Positions 40,665 to 50,139 of a stretch of 64,000 nucleotides of DNA are shown one piece after another. The position numbers and the translations under genes are program-made. Below the pieces are notes generated by a model. The model searched no databases. It was not told the origin of the DNA and saw nothing but the letters and a program-made list of their open reading frames with translations. Source of the stretch: Phycicoccus sp. HDW14 (GTDB taxonomy: Bacteria; Actinomycetota; Actinomycetes; Actinomycetales; Dermatophilaceae); NCBI RefSeq assembly GCF_011383005.1, contig NZ_CP049935.1, positions 3,720,001 to 3,784,000 on the forward strand, given 5' to 3'. Numbering within the stretch: position 1 is the first letter of the stretch; every line of letters begins with the position of its first letter.

Positions 40665-43228
40665 ATGGAGCTGAAGCCGACGACGAAGGTCGCCGAGGCC
40701 CTCGCCCTCGCCCAGCGCGCCGCGCAGACCGCCGGCCACCCGAGGTCACCCCCGACCACCTGACGAGCGCCGCCGTGCGGCTCGACACCCCGCTCGCCGA
40801 CGCCCTCCTCACCGCCGCCGGCACCGGGGCGGCCCACGTGCTCGGGCAGGCCGACGCCCGGCTGCGGGCGCTGCCGACCACGAGCGGCGCGGCCGCCTCA
40901 CCCACGCTCGGGCGCGAGGCCGTCACCGTCCTCCAGCAGGCCGACACCCTGATGCGCGCCAAGGGCGACACCTTCCTCGCCCTCGACCTGCTCCTCCTCG
41001 CGCTCGCCGAGACCGGCCACCTCGCCGCCGTCGAGAAGCGTGGCGCCCGCGACATGGAGCGGCGCATCACCGAGCTGCGCGACGGCCGTCAGGTCACCTC
41101 CGAGACGCCCGTCGAGGGCGGGGAGGCGCTGGCGCAGTACGGCACCGACCTCACCCAGGCCGCCCGCGACGGCCGCCTCGACCCCGTGATCGGCCGTGAC
41201 GACGAGATCCGCCGCGTCGTGCAGGTCCTCTCGCGCCGCACCAAGAACAACCCGGTGCTCATCGGCGAGCCCGGCGTCGGCAAGACCGCCGTCGTCGAGG
41301 GACTCGCCCAGCGCATCGTCGACGGCGACGTCCCGGAGTCGTTGCGGGACAAGCGACTCGTCAGCCTCGACCTCGGCGCGATGGTCGCCGGCGCAAAGTA
41401 CCGCGGTGAGTTCGAGGAGCGGCTCAAGGCCGTCCTCGAGGAGATCAAGGGTTCCGACGGCCAGGTCGTCACCTTCATCGACGAGCTGCACACCGTCGTC
41501 GGGGCCGGCGCCACCGGCGAGTCGGCGATGGACGCGAGCAACATGCTCAAGCCGATGCTGGCCCGCGGCGAGCTGCGCCTCGTCGGGGCCACGACCCTCG
41601 ACGAGTACCGCGAGCACGTCGAGAAGGACCCCGCCCTCGAGCGCCGCTTCCAGCAGGTCTACGTCGGCGAGCCCTCCGTCGAGGACACCGTCGCCATCCT
41701 CCGCGGGCTCAAGGAGCGCTACGAGGCGCACCACAAGGTCGAGATCGAGGACGCCGCGCTCGTGGCCGCCGCCTCCCTCTCCGACCGCTACATCTCCGGG
41801 CGCCAGCTGCCGGACAAGGCCATCGACCTCGTCGACGAGGCCGCCTCCCGGCTGCGGATGGAGATCGACTCCAGCCCGGTCGAGATCGACGTCCTGCGCC
41901 GTGCCGTCGACCGGCTGCGGATGGAGGAGCTGCACCTCGCCAAGGAGACCGACGAGGCCTCGATCGAGCGGCTGGGGCGGCTGCGGGCCGACCTCGCCGA
42001 CAAGGCCGAGGAGCTCGCGGCCCTGACCGCCCGCTGGGAGGCCGAGAAGGAGGGCCTCAACCGGGTCGGCGACCTCAAGGCCCGCCTCGACGACCTGCGC
42101 ACCCAGGCCGAGCGGCTCCAGCGTGACGGCGACTACGAGGGCGCCTCGCGCCTGCTGTACGGCGAGATCCCGGCGCTTCAGTCCCAGCTCGAGGCCGCGG
42201 TGGCCGCCGAGTCCGCGGGCGGCGAGGACCTCATGGTCAAGGAACGGGTCGGACCCGACGACATCGCCGAGGTCATCGCCGCGTGGACCGGCATCCCCGC
42301 GGGGCGGCTGCTCCAGGGCGAGACCGAGAAGCTGCTCTCGATGGAGTCGATCATCGGCTCGCGGCTCATCGGCCAGGCCGAGGCCGTGCGCGCGGTGTCC
42401 GACGCCGTGCGCCGCAGCCGGGCCGGCATCGCCGACCCCGACCGCCCCACCGGCTCGTTCCTCTTCCTCGGCCCGACCGGTGTCGGCAAGACCGAGCTGG
42501 CGAAGTCGTTGGCGGACTTCCTCTTCGACGACGAGCGGGCGATGGTCCGGCTCGACATGTCCGAGTACTCCGAGCGCCACTCGGTGGCCCGGCTCATCGG
42601 CGCCCCGCCGGGATACGTCGGGTACGAGGAGGGCGGCCAGCTCACCGAGGCCGTCCGTCGGCGCCCCTACTCGGTCGTGCTGCTCGACGAGGTCGAGAAG
42701 GCCCACCCCGAGACCTTCGACATCCTGCTCCAGGTCCTCGACGACGGACGGCTCACCGACGGCCAGGGCCGCACGGTCGACTTCCGCAACGTCATCCTCG
42801 TCATGACGAGCAACCTCGGGTCGCAGTTCCTCGTCGACCCGACGACCGACCCCGAGGCCAAGCGCGAGGCCGTGATGGCCACCGTCCGGCAGGCGTTCAA
42901 GCCCGAGTTCCTCAACCGGCTCGACGAGGTCGTCGTCTTCGACCCGCTGTCCACCGACGAGCTGGCCCGCATCGTCGACCTCCAGGTCCGGGCGCTCTCG
43001 ACCCGGCTCGCCGACCGGCGGATCGACCTCGACGTCACCGACGACGCGAAGGCCTGGCTGGCCCGCACCGGCTACGACCCGGCGTTCGGCGCCCGGCCGC
43101 TGCGGCGCCTCGTGCAGCGCGAGATCGGCGACCGCCTCGCGACCGCCCTGCTCGCCGGCGAGGTGCGTGACGGCGACACCGTCACCGTCGGGCTCGACGC
43201 GACGGGCGACGGACTCACCCTGACCTGA
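40665..43228 (+). CDS. clpB: Disaggregase ClpB, one frameshift near the start
   Basis: The reconstructed protein has about 854 residues, normal for ClpB. The start is [17 protein letters not shown]; one extra C in the run 40739-40741 restores [11 protein letters not shown] in the Clp N domain. AAA-1: [16 protein letters not shown] (Walker A) and [14 protein letters not shown]. The coiled middle domain is about 410-520. AAA-2: [30 protein letters not shown], and sensor-2 GARPLRR. It works with DnaK to dissolve aggregates. HspR-regulated through the HAIR site. A broken essential-type chaperone strongly suggests a sequencing error. Confidence 0.95.
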
Positions 43229-43251
43229 GCCGTGGCGCGGCGCGTGGCGGT

Positions 43252-43257
43252 TACCCT
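43252..43257 (+). promoter_or_regulatory. -10 hexamer TACCCT, leaderless-type
   Basis: Seven bases before the lipoprotein ATG at 43265. Confidence 0.6.
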
Positions 43258-43264
43258 GACCGCC

Positions 43265-43957
43265 ATGCGCCGCCGCCCCGTCCTCGCCCTCCTGGCCGCG
43301 GCCACCCTCCTCGCCGCGGGCTGCGGCGGGGGTGGCGACGAGGCCTCCGGCAAGCCGCCGGCCGAGCGGCTCGAGGCCGCCCGGGCCGCCCTGGCCTCCG
43401 CGAAGTCGGTGTCGCTCGACCTCTCGAGCAAGGGCGTGCCGCCCACCGAGAACGGCGTCAGCGCGGCCAAGGGCGAGGGCGTCGTCGACGGCACCGAGCC
43501 GAAGTTCAAGGGCACCATCACCGGCACGGTGCGTGGCGTCGCGGCGACCATCGACGTCATCGCGGTCGGTGACGACGCCTACCTCAAGCTCTTCACGCCC
43601 GACTTCGAGAAGTTCGACCTCTCGACCCTCAACGCCCCGAACCCGGCCGGCTTCTTCGACCCCGCCACGGGCATCGCCGGCCTGCTGCCCGTGACCCGGT
43701 CGCCGAAGGCCGGCGGGGAGGTGCGCGCCGGCAAGGAGGTGCTCACGCAGGTCTCCGGAACCCTTCCGGCACAGCGGATCTCCGACCTCTTCCACCTCGG
43801 TGACGGCACCGGCACCTACCGTGTCACCTTCGGGCTCACCGACGCCGACCAGCTGCGCACGGCCACCCTCGTCGGGCCGTTCTTCGACGGCGGGGACTCC
43901 ACCTACACGCTGACGCTCACCGACTACGGCAAGCCCGTTGCGATCACCCGCCCCTAG
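43265..43957 (+). CDS. LprG/LppX-family lipoprotein
   Basis: 230 residues. Signal peptide with lipobox LAAGC (about residue 20) and a Gly-rich spacer. The family pattern follows: ARAALASAKSVSLDLSSKGVPP, GVVDGTEPKFKGTITGTVRGVAATIDVIAVGDDAYLKLF, YRVTFGLTDADQLRTATLVGPFF. These proteins form a half-barrel with a lipid cavity and ferry (lipo)glycolipids or triacylglycerol to the envelope. Its last 20 bases overlap the start of a P55-like exporter, as in the mycobacterial lprG-P55 pair, so a shared task is likely. Confidence 0.88.
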   Translation: MRRRPVLALLAAATLLAAGCGGGGDEASGKPPAERLEAARAALASAKSVSLDLSSKGVPPTENGVSAAKGEGVVDGTEPKFKGTITGTVRGVAATIDVIAVGDDAYLKLFTPDFEKFDLSTLNAPNPAGFFDPATGIAGLLPVTRSPKAGGEVRAGKEVLTQVSGTLPAQRISDLFHLGDGTGTYRVTFGLTDADQLRTATLVGPFFDGGDSTYTLTLTDYGKPVAITRP

Positions 43958-45628
43958 GGCGCTGCTCGGCGCGGCCTCCGTCGCCGTCGCCCTGGCCGCG
44001 GCCGACACCTACGTCGTCGTGCTGGCCCTCACCGACATGATGCGCGGCGTCGGGGTCGGCATCGACTCCCTGCAGCGGGCCACCCCCATCGTCTCCGGGT
44101 TCCTCCTCGGCTACGTCGCCGTGCTGCCCCTCGTGGGACGGCTGGCCGACCTCGTCGACCGGCGCCGCGTGCTGCTCGGGTGCCTCGCCGTCTTCGTCGT
44201 CGGCTCGATGGTCACGGCGCTCGCCGTCGAGCTGCCGGTGCTCGTCACCGGCCGGGTCGTGCAGGGCGTCGGCGGCGGTGGGCTCGTCCCGGCCACGCTG
44301 GCCCTCGTCGCCGACCTCTGGCCGGCCGGCCGGCGGGGCGTCCCGCTCGGGGTCGTCGGCGCCGTCCAGGAGCTCGGGTCGGTGCTCGGGCCGGTCCTGG
44401 GTGCGGCGGTGCTCGTCGTCGCCGACTGGCGGGCCATCTTCTGGCTCGGGGCCCTCGCCGGGGTCGTCCTCGCCGGGGCCGTCGTGGTCACCGGGGGCGG
44501 CGGGGTGCAGCGCCCGAGGGTGCTCCCGGCGGTGCTCGGGGCGCTCGCGGTGGCGACCGGCTGGCTGGCGCTCGCCGCCCCGGAGTCCCTCGTGACGAGC
44601 GTCGACCTCGGCGTGCCGTTCGTGCCCTTCGGCGACGCGACCTCGCGGCTCGCGACGCCGATCGGGGTCGTGGCCGCGGTCCTCACGGTGCTGGCCCTCG
44701 GCGCGACGATGCGCGGTCGCTGGGCGGCGCTGCGACGGGTCGACCTGCTCGGTGCCGCGCTCGTCGGGGGCGCGCTCGGCGCGGTGGTCCTCACCTTCGC
44801 GGCGGCCGATCCGGAGCGCGAGGTCGTCGGGCCGCTGGGGTACGCCCTCCTGCCGGTCGCGGCCCTGCTCGTCGCCGCCTACGTCGTGCACCACCGACGG
44901 GCGCTCTCACCGCTGGTCCCGCGCGGGCTGGTGCGGGGGCGGCTCGTCCGCGCACTCGGTGTCTCGCTGCTCGTCGGGGTCGCGCTCGTGGCCGTCGTCG
45001 TCGACGTCCCGCTCCTCGCCCGCCTCGTCCCCGCGACCGAGGGTGGCGACACCATCGGGCAGAGCGAGGCGGCCCTCGTCCTCGTCCGCTTCCTCGTCGC
45101 CGTTCCCGTCGGGGCGCTCGCCGGGGGCTGGCTGCTGCGCCGGGCGGGGGCGGGTGTGGTCGCCGGTGGTGGACTCGCCCTCACGGCAACGGGACTCGGC
45201 GTCATGTCGACGTGGGACGGCGCCTCGCTGGAGCACTGGACCTCGACACCGGTGCTGGCCGTCACCGGCCTCGGCATCGGGCTGGCGCTGGCCCCCGTCA
45301 ACGACGCCGCGCTCGCCGAGTCGTCCGACGACACCCACGGCACCGCCTCGGCCCTCGTCGTCGTCGCGCGGATGGTCGGGATGGTCGTCGGGCTGGCGCT
45401 GCTCACCGCCGTCGGGCTGCACGCCTACTACGGAGCCGTCGCGGCGCTGCCCGACCCGACCGACACCGACGCCCTGCGCGCGGCCGCCGTCGTCCAGGTC
45501 TCGTCGGTGTTCCGCGGCGCCACCGGGGCGGCCGTGCTCGGGGCCCTGCTCGCGCTGACCCTCGGCCGGAGCACGACACGGTCGGCGGCCACCGTCCCCG
45601 GGGGTTGCCGGCGGCTCGGCGCGGGTAG
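43938..45628 (+). CDS. P55-like MFS exporter, probable frameshift at the end
   Basis: About 563 residues, 12-14 spans. The N-terminus (AADTYVVVLALTDMMRGVGVGIDSLQRATPIVSGFLLGYVAVLPLVGRLADLVDRRRVL) follows P55 (Rv1410c). The TTG start lies inside the lipoprotein gene. As read, the frame runs straight into the next protein (stop at 46148). One extra G in the run at 45600-45604 would give VPGGLPAARRG and a TAG at 45626, ten bases before the next ATG, so I end it there. It should export lipids or drugs with the lipoprotein. Confidence 0.78.
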
Positions 45629-45631
45629 CGT
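45626..45631 (+). promoter_or_regulatory. -10 hexamer TAGCGT, leaderless-type
   Basis: Seven bases before the ATG at 45639. Its TAG would also be the restored stop of the exporter gene. Confidence 0.5.
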
Positions 45632-45638
45632 CGGCGGC

Positions 45639-46148
45639 ATGGCGACCACGAGCGAGCTCCTCCTCGACGTCCTCGACCGCGTGCGCGAGACCGTGCGCGG
45701 CCTGCTCGACGACATCCCCGAGGAGCGGCTGTCCGAACCTCCCGTCGACGGCGCCAACACCGTCGCCTGGCTGGTCTGGCACCTGACACGGGTCCTCGAC
45801 ACCCACGTCGCGGACGCCTTCGACCGCGACGTCGTGTGGACGACCGACGGCTGGTACGACCGCTTCGCCCTGCCGTTCCCGGCCAGCGCGCACGGGTACG
45901 GGATGGACTACGACGACGTGCTCGCCGTCCGGGCCTCGGCCGCCGACCTGCGCGGCTACTTCGACGCGACGGTCGCCCTCGTCGCCGACGCCCTCGGGAC
46001 GGTGACCGACGCCCACCTCGACCGGGTCGTCGACGAGGACTGGGACCCGCCGGTGACGCTCGGGGTCCGGCTGGTCAGCGCGCTCAACGACGCGACGCAG
46101 CACGTCGGGCAGGCGGCCTACGCCGCCGGCATCCTCACCCGTCACTGA
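45639..46148 (+). CDS. DinB/DUF664-family protein
   Basis: 169 residues. A four-helix DinB-like bundle with the metal-His pattern VWHLTRVLDTHVAD and a late SALNDATQHVGQAAYAAG. DUF664/DinB relatives are thiol (mycothiol or bacillithiol) transferases or detoxification enzymes; the exact reaction is unknown. It is in frame with the exporter as sequenced, but its own start and -10 box argue that it is a separate protein. Confidence 0.82.
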   Translation: MATTSELLLDVLDRVRETVRGLLDDIPEERLSEPPVDGANTVAWLVWHLTRVLDTHVADAFDRDVVWTTDGWYDRFALPFPASAHGYGMDYDDVLAVRASAADLRGYFDATVALVADALGTVTDAHLDRVVDEDWDPPVTLGVRLVSALNDATQHVGQAAYAAGILTRH

Positions 46149-46151
46149 CCG

Positions 46152-46964
46152 GTGCCCGAGCTTCCCGAGGTCGAGTCGGCCCGGTCCGTCATCGACCGGG
46201 GAGGCCTGCACCGCACCATCATCGGCGTCGACGACTCCGACACGTGGGAGTGCCGGCCGCACCTGCCCGGCGAGATCCGCGACGCCCTCGTCGGGCACCG
46301 GCTGACCGCGGCACACCGGCGTGGCAAGTCCATCTGGTGCGACGTCGGCGGTGACGGGTCGCCGACCCTCGGCATCCACCTGGGCATGAGCGGGCGCATC
46401 CTCGTGAGCGGTCCGGGTGGCACGGCCGAGGGCGGGGACTACCAGGGCACCGGCCGGCGGGCCGACCCCGCCCGTCGCCGCGAGGAGTGGTTCCGCTTCA
46501 CCCTCGAGTTCGAGGACGGCGGGGCGCTGCGGCTGCTCGACCCTCGGCGGCTCGGGCGGGTGCGGCTCGACCCCGACGTCGACGCGCTCGGGCCCGACGC
46601 CGCCGAGGTCGGGCGCGAGGAGTTCCGCGAACGGGTCGGGCGCGGGCGGCTGCCCGTCAAGGCCCGACTGCTCGACCAGTCGAGCATCGCCGGGGTGGGC
46701 AACCTGCTCGCCGACGAGGTGCTGTGGCGGGCCCGGCTCGACCCGCGGCGGCCGGCGGGGGAGCTGAGCGTCGAGGAGCTCGACGGGCTGCGGCGGCAGG
46801 TGCGCGCGGCCGTCCGCTCGGCGATCCGGCACGGCGGCGTGCACACCCTCGAGGTCGTGGCGCACCGCGGGCCGTCGGGGCACTGCCCGCGCTGCGGCGC
46901 CGAGATGCGCCGGGCGACCGTCGGCGGCCGCACGACGTGGTTCTGCCCCCGCGAGCAGGTCTGA
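46152..46964 (+). CDS. Fpg/Nei-family DNA glycosylase
   Basis: 270 residues. The Pro nucleophile and Glu are in (M)PELPEVESARSVI, with Lys in HRRGKSIWCDVGG. The H2TH region is QSSIAGVGNLLADEVLWRARLDP. The zinc finger is CPRCGAEMRRATVGGRTTWFCPREQV: three Cys are present, but the fourth position is Glu (CPREQ rather than CPxCQ). It excises oxidised bases and cleaves the strand. GTG start three bases after the DinB-like stop. Whether zinc is bound is uncertain. Confidence 0.9.
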   Translation: MPELPEVESARSVIDRGGLHRTIIGVDDSDTWECRPHLPGEIRDALVGHRLTAAHRRGKSIWCDVGGDGSPTLGIHLGMSGRILVSGPGGTAEGGDYQGTGRRADPARRREEWFRFTLEFEDGGALRLLDPRRLGRVRLDPDVDALGPDAAEVGREEFRERVGRGRLPVKARLLDQSSIAGVGNLLADEVLWRARLDPRRPAGELSVEELDGLRRQVRAAVRSAIRHGGVHTLEVVAHRGPSGHCPRCGAEMRRATVGGRTTWFCPREQV

Positions 46965-46983
46965 GCCCGCGCGCCCCCGCCCC

Positions 46984-47391
46984 GTTTCGCCACCAGGAGG
47001 CTTTCCTGGCGTCGGGGTGGGGGTGCTGGCCCCCGTTTCCCCGCCAGGAGGCTTTCCTGGCGTCGGGGTGGGGGTGCTGGCCCCCGTTTCCCCGCCAGGA
47101 GGCTTTCCTGGCGTCGGGGTGGGGGTGCTGGCCCCCGTTTCCCCGCCAGGAGGCTTTCCTGGCGTCGGAGTGGGGGTGCTGGCCCCCGTTTCGCCCCCAG
47201 GAGGCTTTCCTGGCGTCGGGGTGGGGGTGATGGCCCCCGTTTCCCCGCCAGGAGGCTTTCCTGGCGTCGGAGTGGGGGTGCTGGCCCCCGTTTCGCCCCC
47301 AGGAGGCTTTCCTGGCGTCGGAGTGGGGGTGCTGGCCCCTGTTTCTCCGCCAGGAACCCTTCCTGGCGTCGGGGGTGGGGTCAGCGAGATC
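46984..47391. repeat. 51-bp tandem array, eight units, each with a hairpin
   Basis: Units start at 46984, 47035, 47086, 47137, 47188, 47239, 47290 and 47341, always 51 bp apart. The first seven are nearly identical. Each holds CCAGGAGGCTTTCCTGG (6-bp stem, 7-bp with flanking G-C in most units) and a second GGGGG/CCCCC stem. Unit 8 changes the stem to CCAGGAACCCTTCCTGG and pairs better. The array fills the 468-bp gap between two convergent genes. Unit length is a multiple of three, so frames stay open, but I see no real gene. Confidence 0.92.
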
Positions 47392-47432
47392 GGGTGGGCC
47401 CGGGGCCGCCGCAGGTCAGGTGCGGCCGCAGG

Positions 47433-47848
47433 TCAGGTGCGGCGACGGACGCGCGGACCGGACCCCTCGCCGTCGACCCCGACGGGCACCGGCAGGGGCG
47501 CGACCCCGGTGAGGCACTTGCGGTAGTGGAGGTGACCGTCCCAGCGCGCCAGCTCGTCCCAGAGCGCGGCGTGGGCGGCCCAGGGCAGCGGCTCGGCGCC
47601 CTCGCGCCACGAGGCGCCGAAGGAGACCCAGACCGGCACCCACTCGGCGGCGTGGTCCCACGCCCCACGGCGCGCCTCGAGCACGCGGCGCCGGTACTGC
47701 GCGGCCTGGCGCGGGCCGTCGGCGCAGATGGGGCGGTCGCCATCGGCCACACCCGCAGGTCGAGGTGCATGAGCGACACCTCGAGGGCGGCGAGCACCGT
47801 CGGGTCGACGAGGACCGTCGCGACGTTCTCGTGGGGGCGGCGACTCAT
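47433..47848 (-). CDS. Hypothetical protein, about 138 aa, one frameshift
   Basis: MSRRPHENVATVLVDPTVLAALEVSLMHLDLRVW joins, after one missing base near 47745-47757, to DGDRPICADGPRQAAQYRRRVLEARRGAWDHAAEWVPVWVSFGASW ... HLHYRKCLTGVAPLPVPVGVDGEG. It is soluble, with no signal peptide, and Trp- and Arg-rich. No family recognised. A TACCGT lies six bases upstream of the ATG. It converges on the Fpg/Nei gene across the tandem array. Confidence 0.6.
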
Positions 47849-47854
47849 CCCGGC

Positions 47855-47860
47855 ACGGTA
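47855..47860 (-). promoter_or_regulatory. -10 hexamer TACCGT, leaderless-type
   Basis: Six bases before the ATG at 47848. Confidence 0.55.
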
Positions 47861-47913
47861 GCCCCGACCCCCGACGTCCGTCAGCCCCCGGCCCGCCGGT
47901 TCGACGCGCCCGC

Positions 47914-48693
47914 TCAGCCGTCGAGCTGGACGACGACCGGCGCGTGGTCGCTCGCGCCGGTGCCCTTGCGCTCCTCGCGGTCGACGGCGGCGCCGGCCAC
48001 CCGGGCGGCGAACGACGGCGAGCCGAGCACGAAGTCGATGCGCATCCCGCGCTTCTTGGGGAAGGCGAGGCGCTGGTAGTCCCAGTACGTGTAGGCGCCG
48101 GGGGTGTGCGGCCGCACGACGTCGACGAAGCCGGCCTGGAGGAACGCCGAGAACGCGGCGCGCTCGGGCGGGCTGACGTGCGACTTGTCGAGGTAGTACT
48201 CCATCGACCAGACGTCCTCGTCGCGCGGGGCGATGTTCCAGTCGCCGCAGAGGGCGACGGGGGTGCCGTCGGCGGCCCACTCGACGGCGCGGTCGCGCAG
48301 TTGCCCGAGCCAGGCGAGCTTGTAGGCCATGTGCGGGTCATCGAGGGCGCGGCCGTTGGGCACGTAGACCGACCAGAACCGGACGCCCCCGCAGGTCGCC
48401 CCGATGGCCCGGGCCTCGGGGGCCAGCGGCTCGCCCCAGCCCGGGTCACCGTCGAACCCGACCTGCACGTCGTCGAGCCCCACCCGGGACAGCACGGCCA
48501 CGCCGTTCCACTGGTTGAGCCCGTGGTGGGCGACCTCGTAGCCCAGCGCCTCGAACCGGTCGAACGGGAACTGGTCCTCGCGGGCCTTGGTCTCCTGCAT
48601 GGCGAGCACGTCGACGTCGGTGCGCCGCAGCCAGTCCTCGACGCGGTCGATGCGGGAGCGGATGGAGTTGACGTTCCAGGTGGCGATGCGCAC
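47914..48693 (-). CDS. xthA: Exodeoxyribonuclease III
   Basis: 259 residues. The catalytic set of the AP-endonuclease/ExoIII family is intact: WNVNSIRSR (Asn), QETKARED (Glu), VYVPNG (Tyr), CGDWNIAPRDEDVW (Asp, Asn), and GASDHAPVVV (Asp-His). It cuts at abasic sites and removes 3' blocks, a natural partner for the nearby Fpg/Nei glycosylase. GTG start, six bases after a TAGGGT. Confidence 0.94.
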   Translation of the reverse strand: MRIATWNVNSIRSRIDRVEDWLRRTDVDVLAMQETKAREDQFPFDRFEALGYEVAHHGLNQWNGVAVLSRVGLDDVQVGFDGDPGWGEPLAPEARAIGATCGGVRFWSVYVPNGRALDDPHMAYKLAWLGQLRDRAVEWAADGTPVALCGDWNIAPRDEDVWSMEYYLDKSHVSPPERAAFSAFLQAGFVDVVRPHTPGAYTYWDYQRLAFPKKRGMRIDFVLGSPSFAARVAGAAVDREERKGTGASDHAPVVVQLDG

Positions 48694-48699
48694 CTCGCA

Positions 48700-48705
48700 A
48701 CCCTA
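48700..48705 (-). promoter_or_regulatory. -10 hexamer TAGGGT, leaderless-type
   Basis: Six bases before the xthA GTG. Back to back with the SDR gene's TAGGGT at 48760. Confidence 0.6.
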
Positions 48706-48759
48706 ACGAGCACCACCGACGCCGCCCGGCGGGGCGGCGACACCCCACCCGACCGGTCC

Positions 48760-48765
48760 TAGGGT
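48760..48765 (+). promoter_or_regulatory. -10 hexamer TAGGGT, leaderless-type
   Basis: Six bases before the SDR ATG at 48772. Confidence 0.6.
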
Positions 48766-48771
48766 CTGGGG

Positions 48772-49545
48772 ATGACCACCGCCCTCGTCACCGGCGCCTC
48801 GGCCGGCATCGGCCGCGCCTTCGCCGAGCGGCTGGCCCGCGAGGGCCACGACCTCGTCCTCGTCGCCCGCGACCGGGCCCGCCTCGAGCGGCTCGCCGGC
48901 GAGCTGCACGCGAGGCACGGCACCGCCACGGAGGTGCTCGTCGCCGACCTCGCGGACCGGGCACAGACCGAGGAGGTGTGCCGCCGGCTCGCCGACCCGC
49001 AGCGGCCGGTCGACCTGCTCGTCAACAACGCCGGCTTCGGGCTGCACCGTCCCTTCCTCGACAACGACCTGGCCCAGGAGGAGGCCGCCCTGGACGTCAT
49101 GGTCCGGGCCGTGCTGCTCACCTGCCACGCCGCGGGCCGGGCGATGCGCGAGCGCCGCCGCGGCACCATCGTCAACATCAGCTCGGTCGCCTCGTTCATG
49201 GCCGACGGCACCTACGCGGCCGAGAAGTCCTTCGTCACGGTCTTCAGCGAGGCCCTCGCCGGCCAGCTGCGGGGCACCGGAGTCACCGTCACGGCCGTCT
49301 GCCCCGGCCTGACCCGCACCGAGTTCCACGAACGGGCCCGGATGACCCTGCCCGGCGTCCCGCACGGGATGTGGCTCGACGCCGCCGAGGTGGCCCAGCA
49401 GGGGCTGGCCGACGCCGCCGCGGGCCGGGTCGTCTCGGTGCCGGGGCCGCAGTGGAAGGTCGCGGCACTCGTCGTCCGCGCCCTGCCGCGTCCGCTCGTG
49501 CGCGGGGGTGCGAGCCGGCTCGTCGCGGCCCTGCGTCGCCGCTGA
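48772..49545 (+). CDS. Short-chain dehydrogenase/reductase
   Basis: 257 residues. Rossmann motif TGASAGIGRAFAERLAREG, NNAGFGLHRPF, catalytic Ser in NISSVASFMADG and the Tyr-Lys pair YAAEK. PG motif in CPGLTRTEF. Classical SDR using NAD(P)H. It resembles the YqjQ/DltE-like group with the short ISSVASF-type motif, but the substrate is unknown. Divergent from xthA, 78 bp apart. Confidence 0.9.
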   Translation: MTTALVTGASAGIGRAFAERLAREGHDLVLVARDRARLERLAGELHARHGTATEVLVADLADRAQTEEVCRRLADPQRPVDLLVNNAGFGLHRPFLDNDLAQEEAALDVMVRAVLLTCHAAGRAMRERRRGTIVNISSVASFMADGTYAAEKSFVTVFSEALAGQLRGTGVTVTAVCPGLTRTEFHERARMTLPGVPHGMWLDAAEVAQQGLADAAAGRVVSVPGPQWKVAALVVRALPRPLVRGGASRLVAALRRR

Positions 49546-49629
49546 GGTCCGCGCCCCCGGTATCAGCGGGGGCGCCCCCTCGCTCCTCCCCGATGACCCG
49601 CACCGCGCGGGCCGACGAGGGAGGACCCC

Positions 49630-50070
49630 ATGGCACTGAACTGGAAGTCGCTGGCGAAGCTCGGGCTCATCCCGCCCGAGGCCTGGGACGCGGTCATCCC
49701 GCACGGGCACCTGCTCGCCCGGGTGGGCGGTCACGACGCGGTGGCGCTCAACCCGCAGCCGATCCCGCCGCTGGAGGCGCGGACGGGGGCGGACCTCATG
49801 CGCGGCGTCCTGCTCACCTCGATCATCATCGTGGGCGGCAAGGACGGCGGCGCGCGGGCCCTCCTCGAGGAGGTCGACGACTGGTGCGGTACGGGCTGGC
49901 CCCGGCGCTGGCCGTGGCCGACCCCGCCGAAGGGCTGGGACGACGGCCAGGTCTTCGCGGCCGCCGCCGTGACCGCCGCGGGCCTCGCGGCGCAGTACGA
50001 CCACGACGCGGACATGCAGGAGGCGCTCGGCAAGGCCGCCGAGATGCTCATGGACCGGGCGGCGGGCTGA
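49630..50070 (+). CDS. Hypothetical protein with NPQPIPP motif, 146 aa
   Basis: Clear GGAGG site before ATG. MALNWKSLAKLGLIPPEAWDAVIPHGHLLARVGGHDAVALNPQPIPPLEARTGADLMRG, then a mostly helical, acidic C-terminus. NPQP(I/L)PP occurs in other uncharacterised small proteins that I recall, without a known role. No signal peptide, span or metal motif. Not linked to neighbours by spacing. Confidence 0.7.
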   Translation: MALNWKSLAKLGLIPPEAWDAVIPHGHLLARVGGHDAVALNPQPIPPLEARTGADLMRGVLLTSIIIVGGKDGGARALLEEVDDWCGTGWPRRWPWPTPPKGWDDGQVFAAAAVTAAGLAAQYDHDADMQEALGKAAEMLMDRAAG

Positions 50071-50139
50071 CGACGGTCCCCGCCGCCGCTGGGCCCGGCG
50101 CGGGCCGGCCGCCCCTCCGCGGCCGGCCCGGGTCGGTGC

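Noticed and set aside
40898..44008. 1,036-residue frame antisense to clpB
   Set aside because: A mirror of the conserved ClpB coding sequence; codon pattern and composition are wrong for a gene.
46984..47391. CRISPR array
   Set aside because: Units abut directly with no variable spacers, and no cas genes are near.
47017..47526. 169-residue GVGVLAPVSPPGGFP repeat protein
   Set aside because: It is the 51-bp DNA array read through. The other frames stay open too, there is no signal or ribosome site, and the frame ends inside unrelated antisense sequence.
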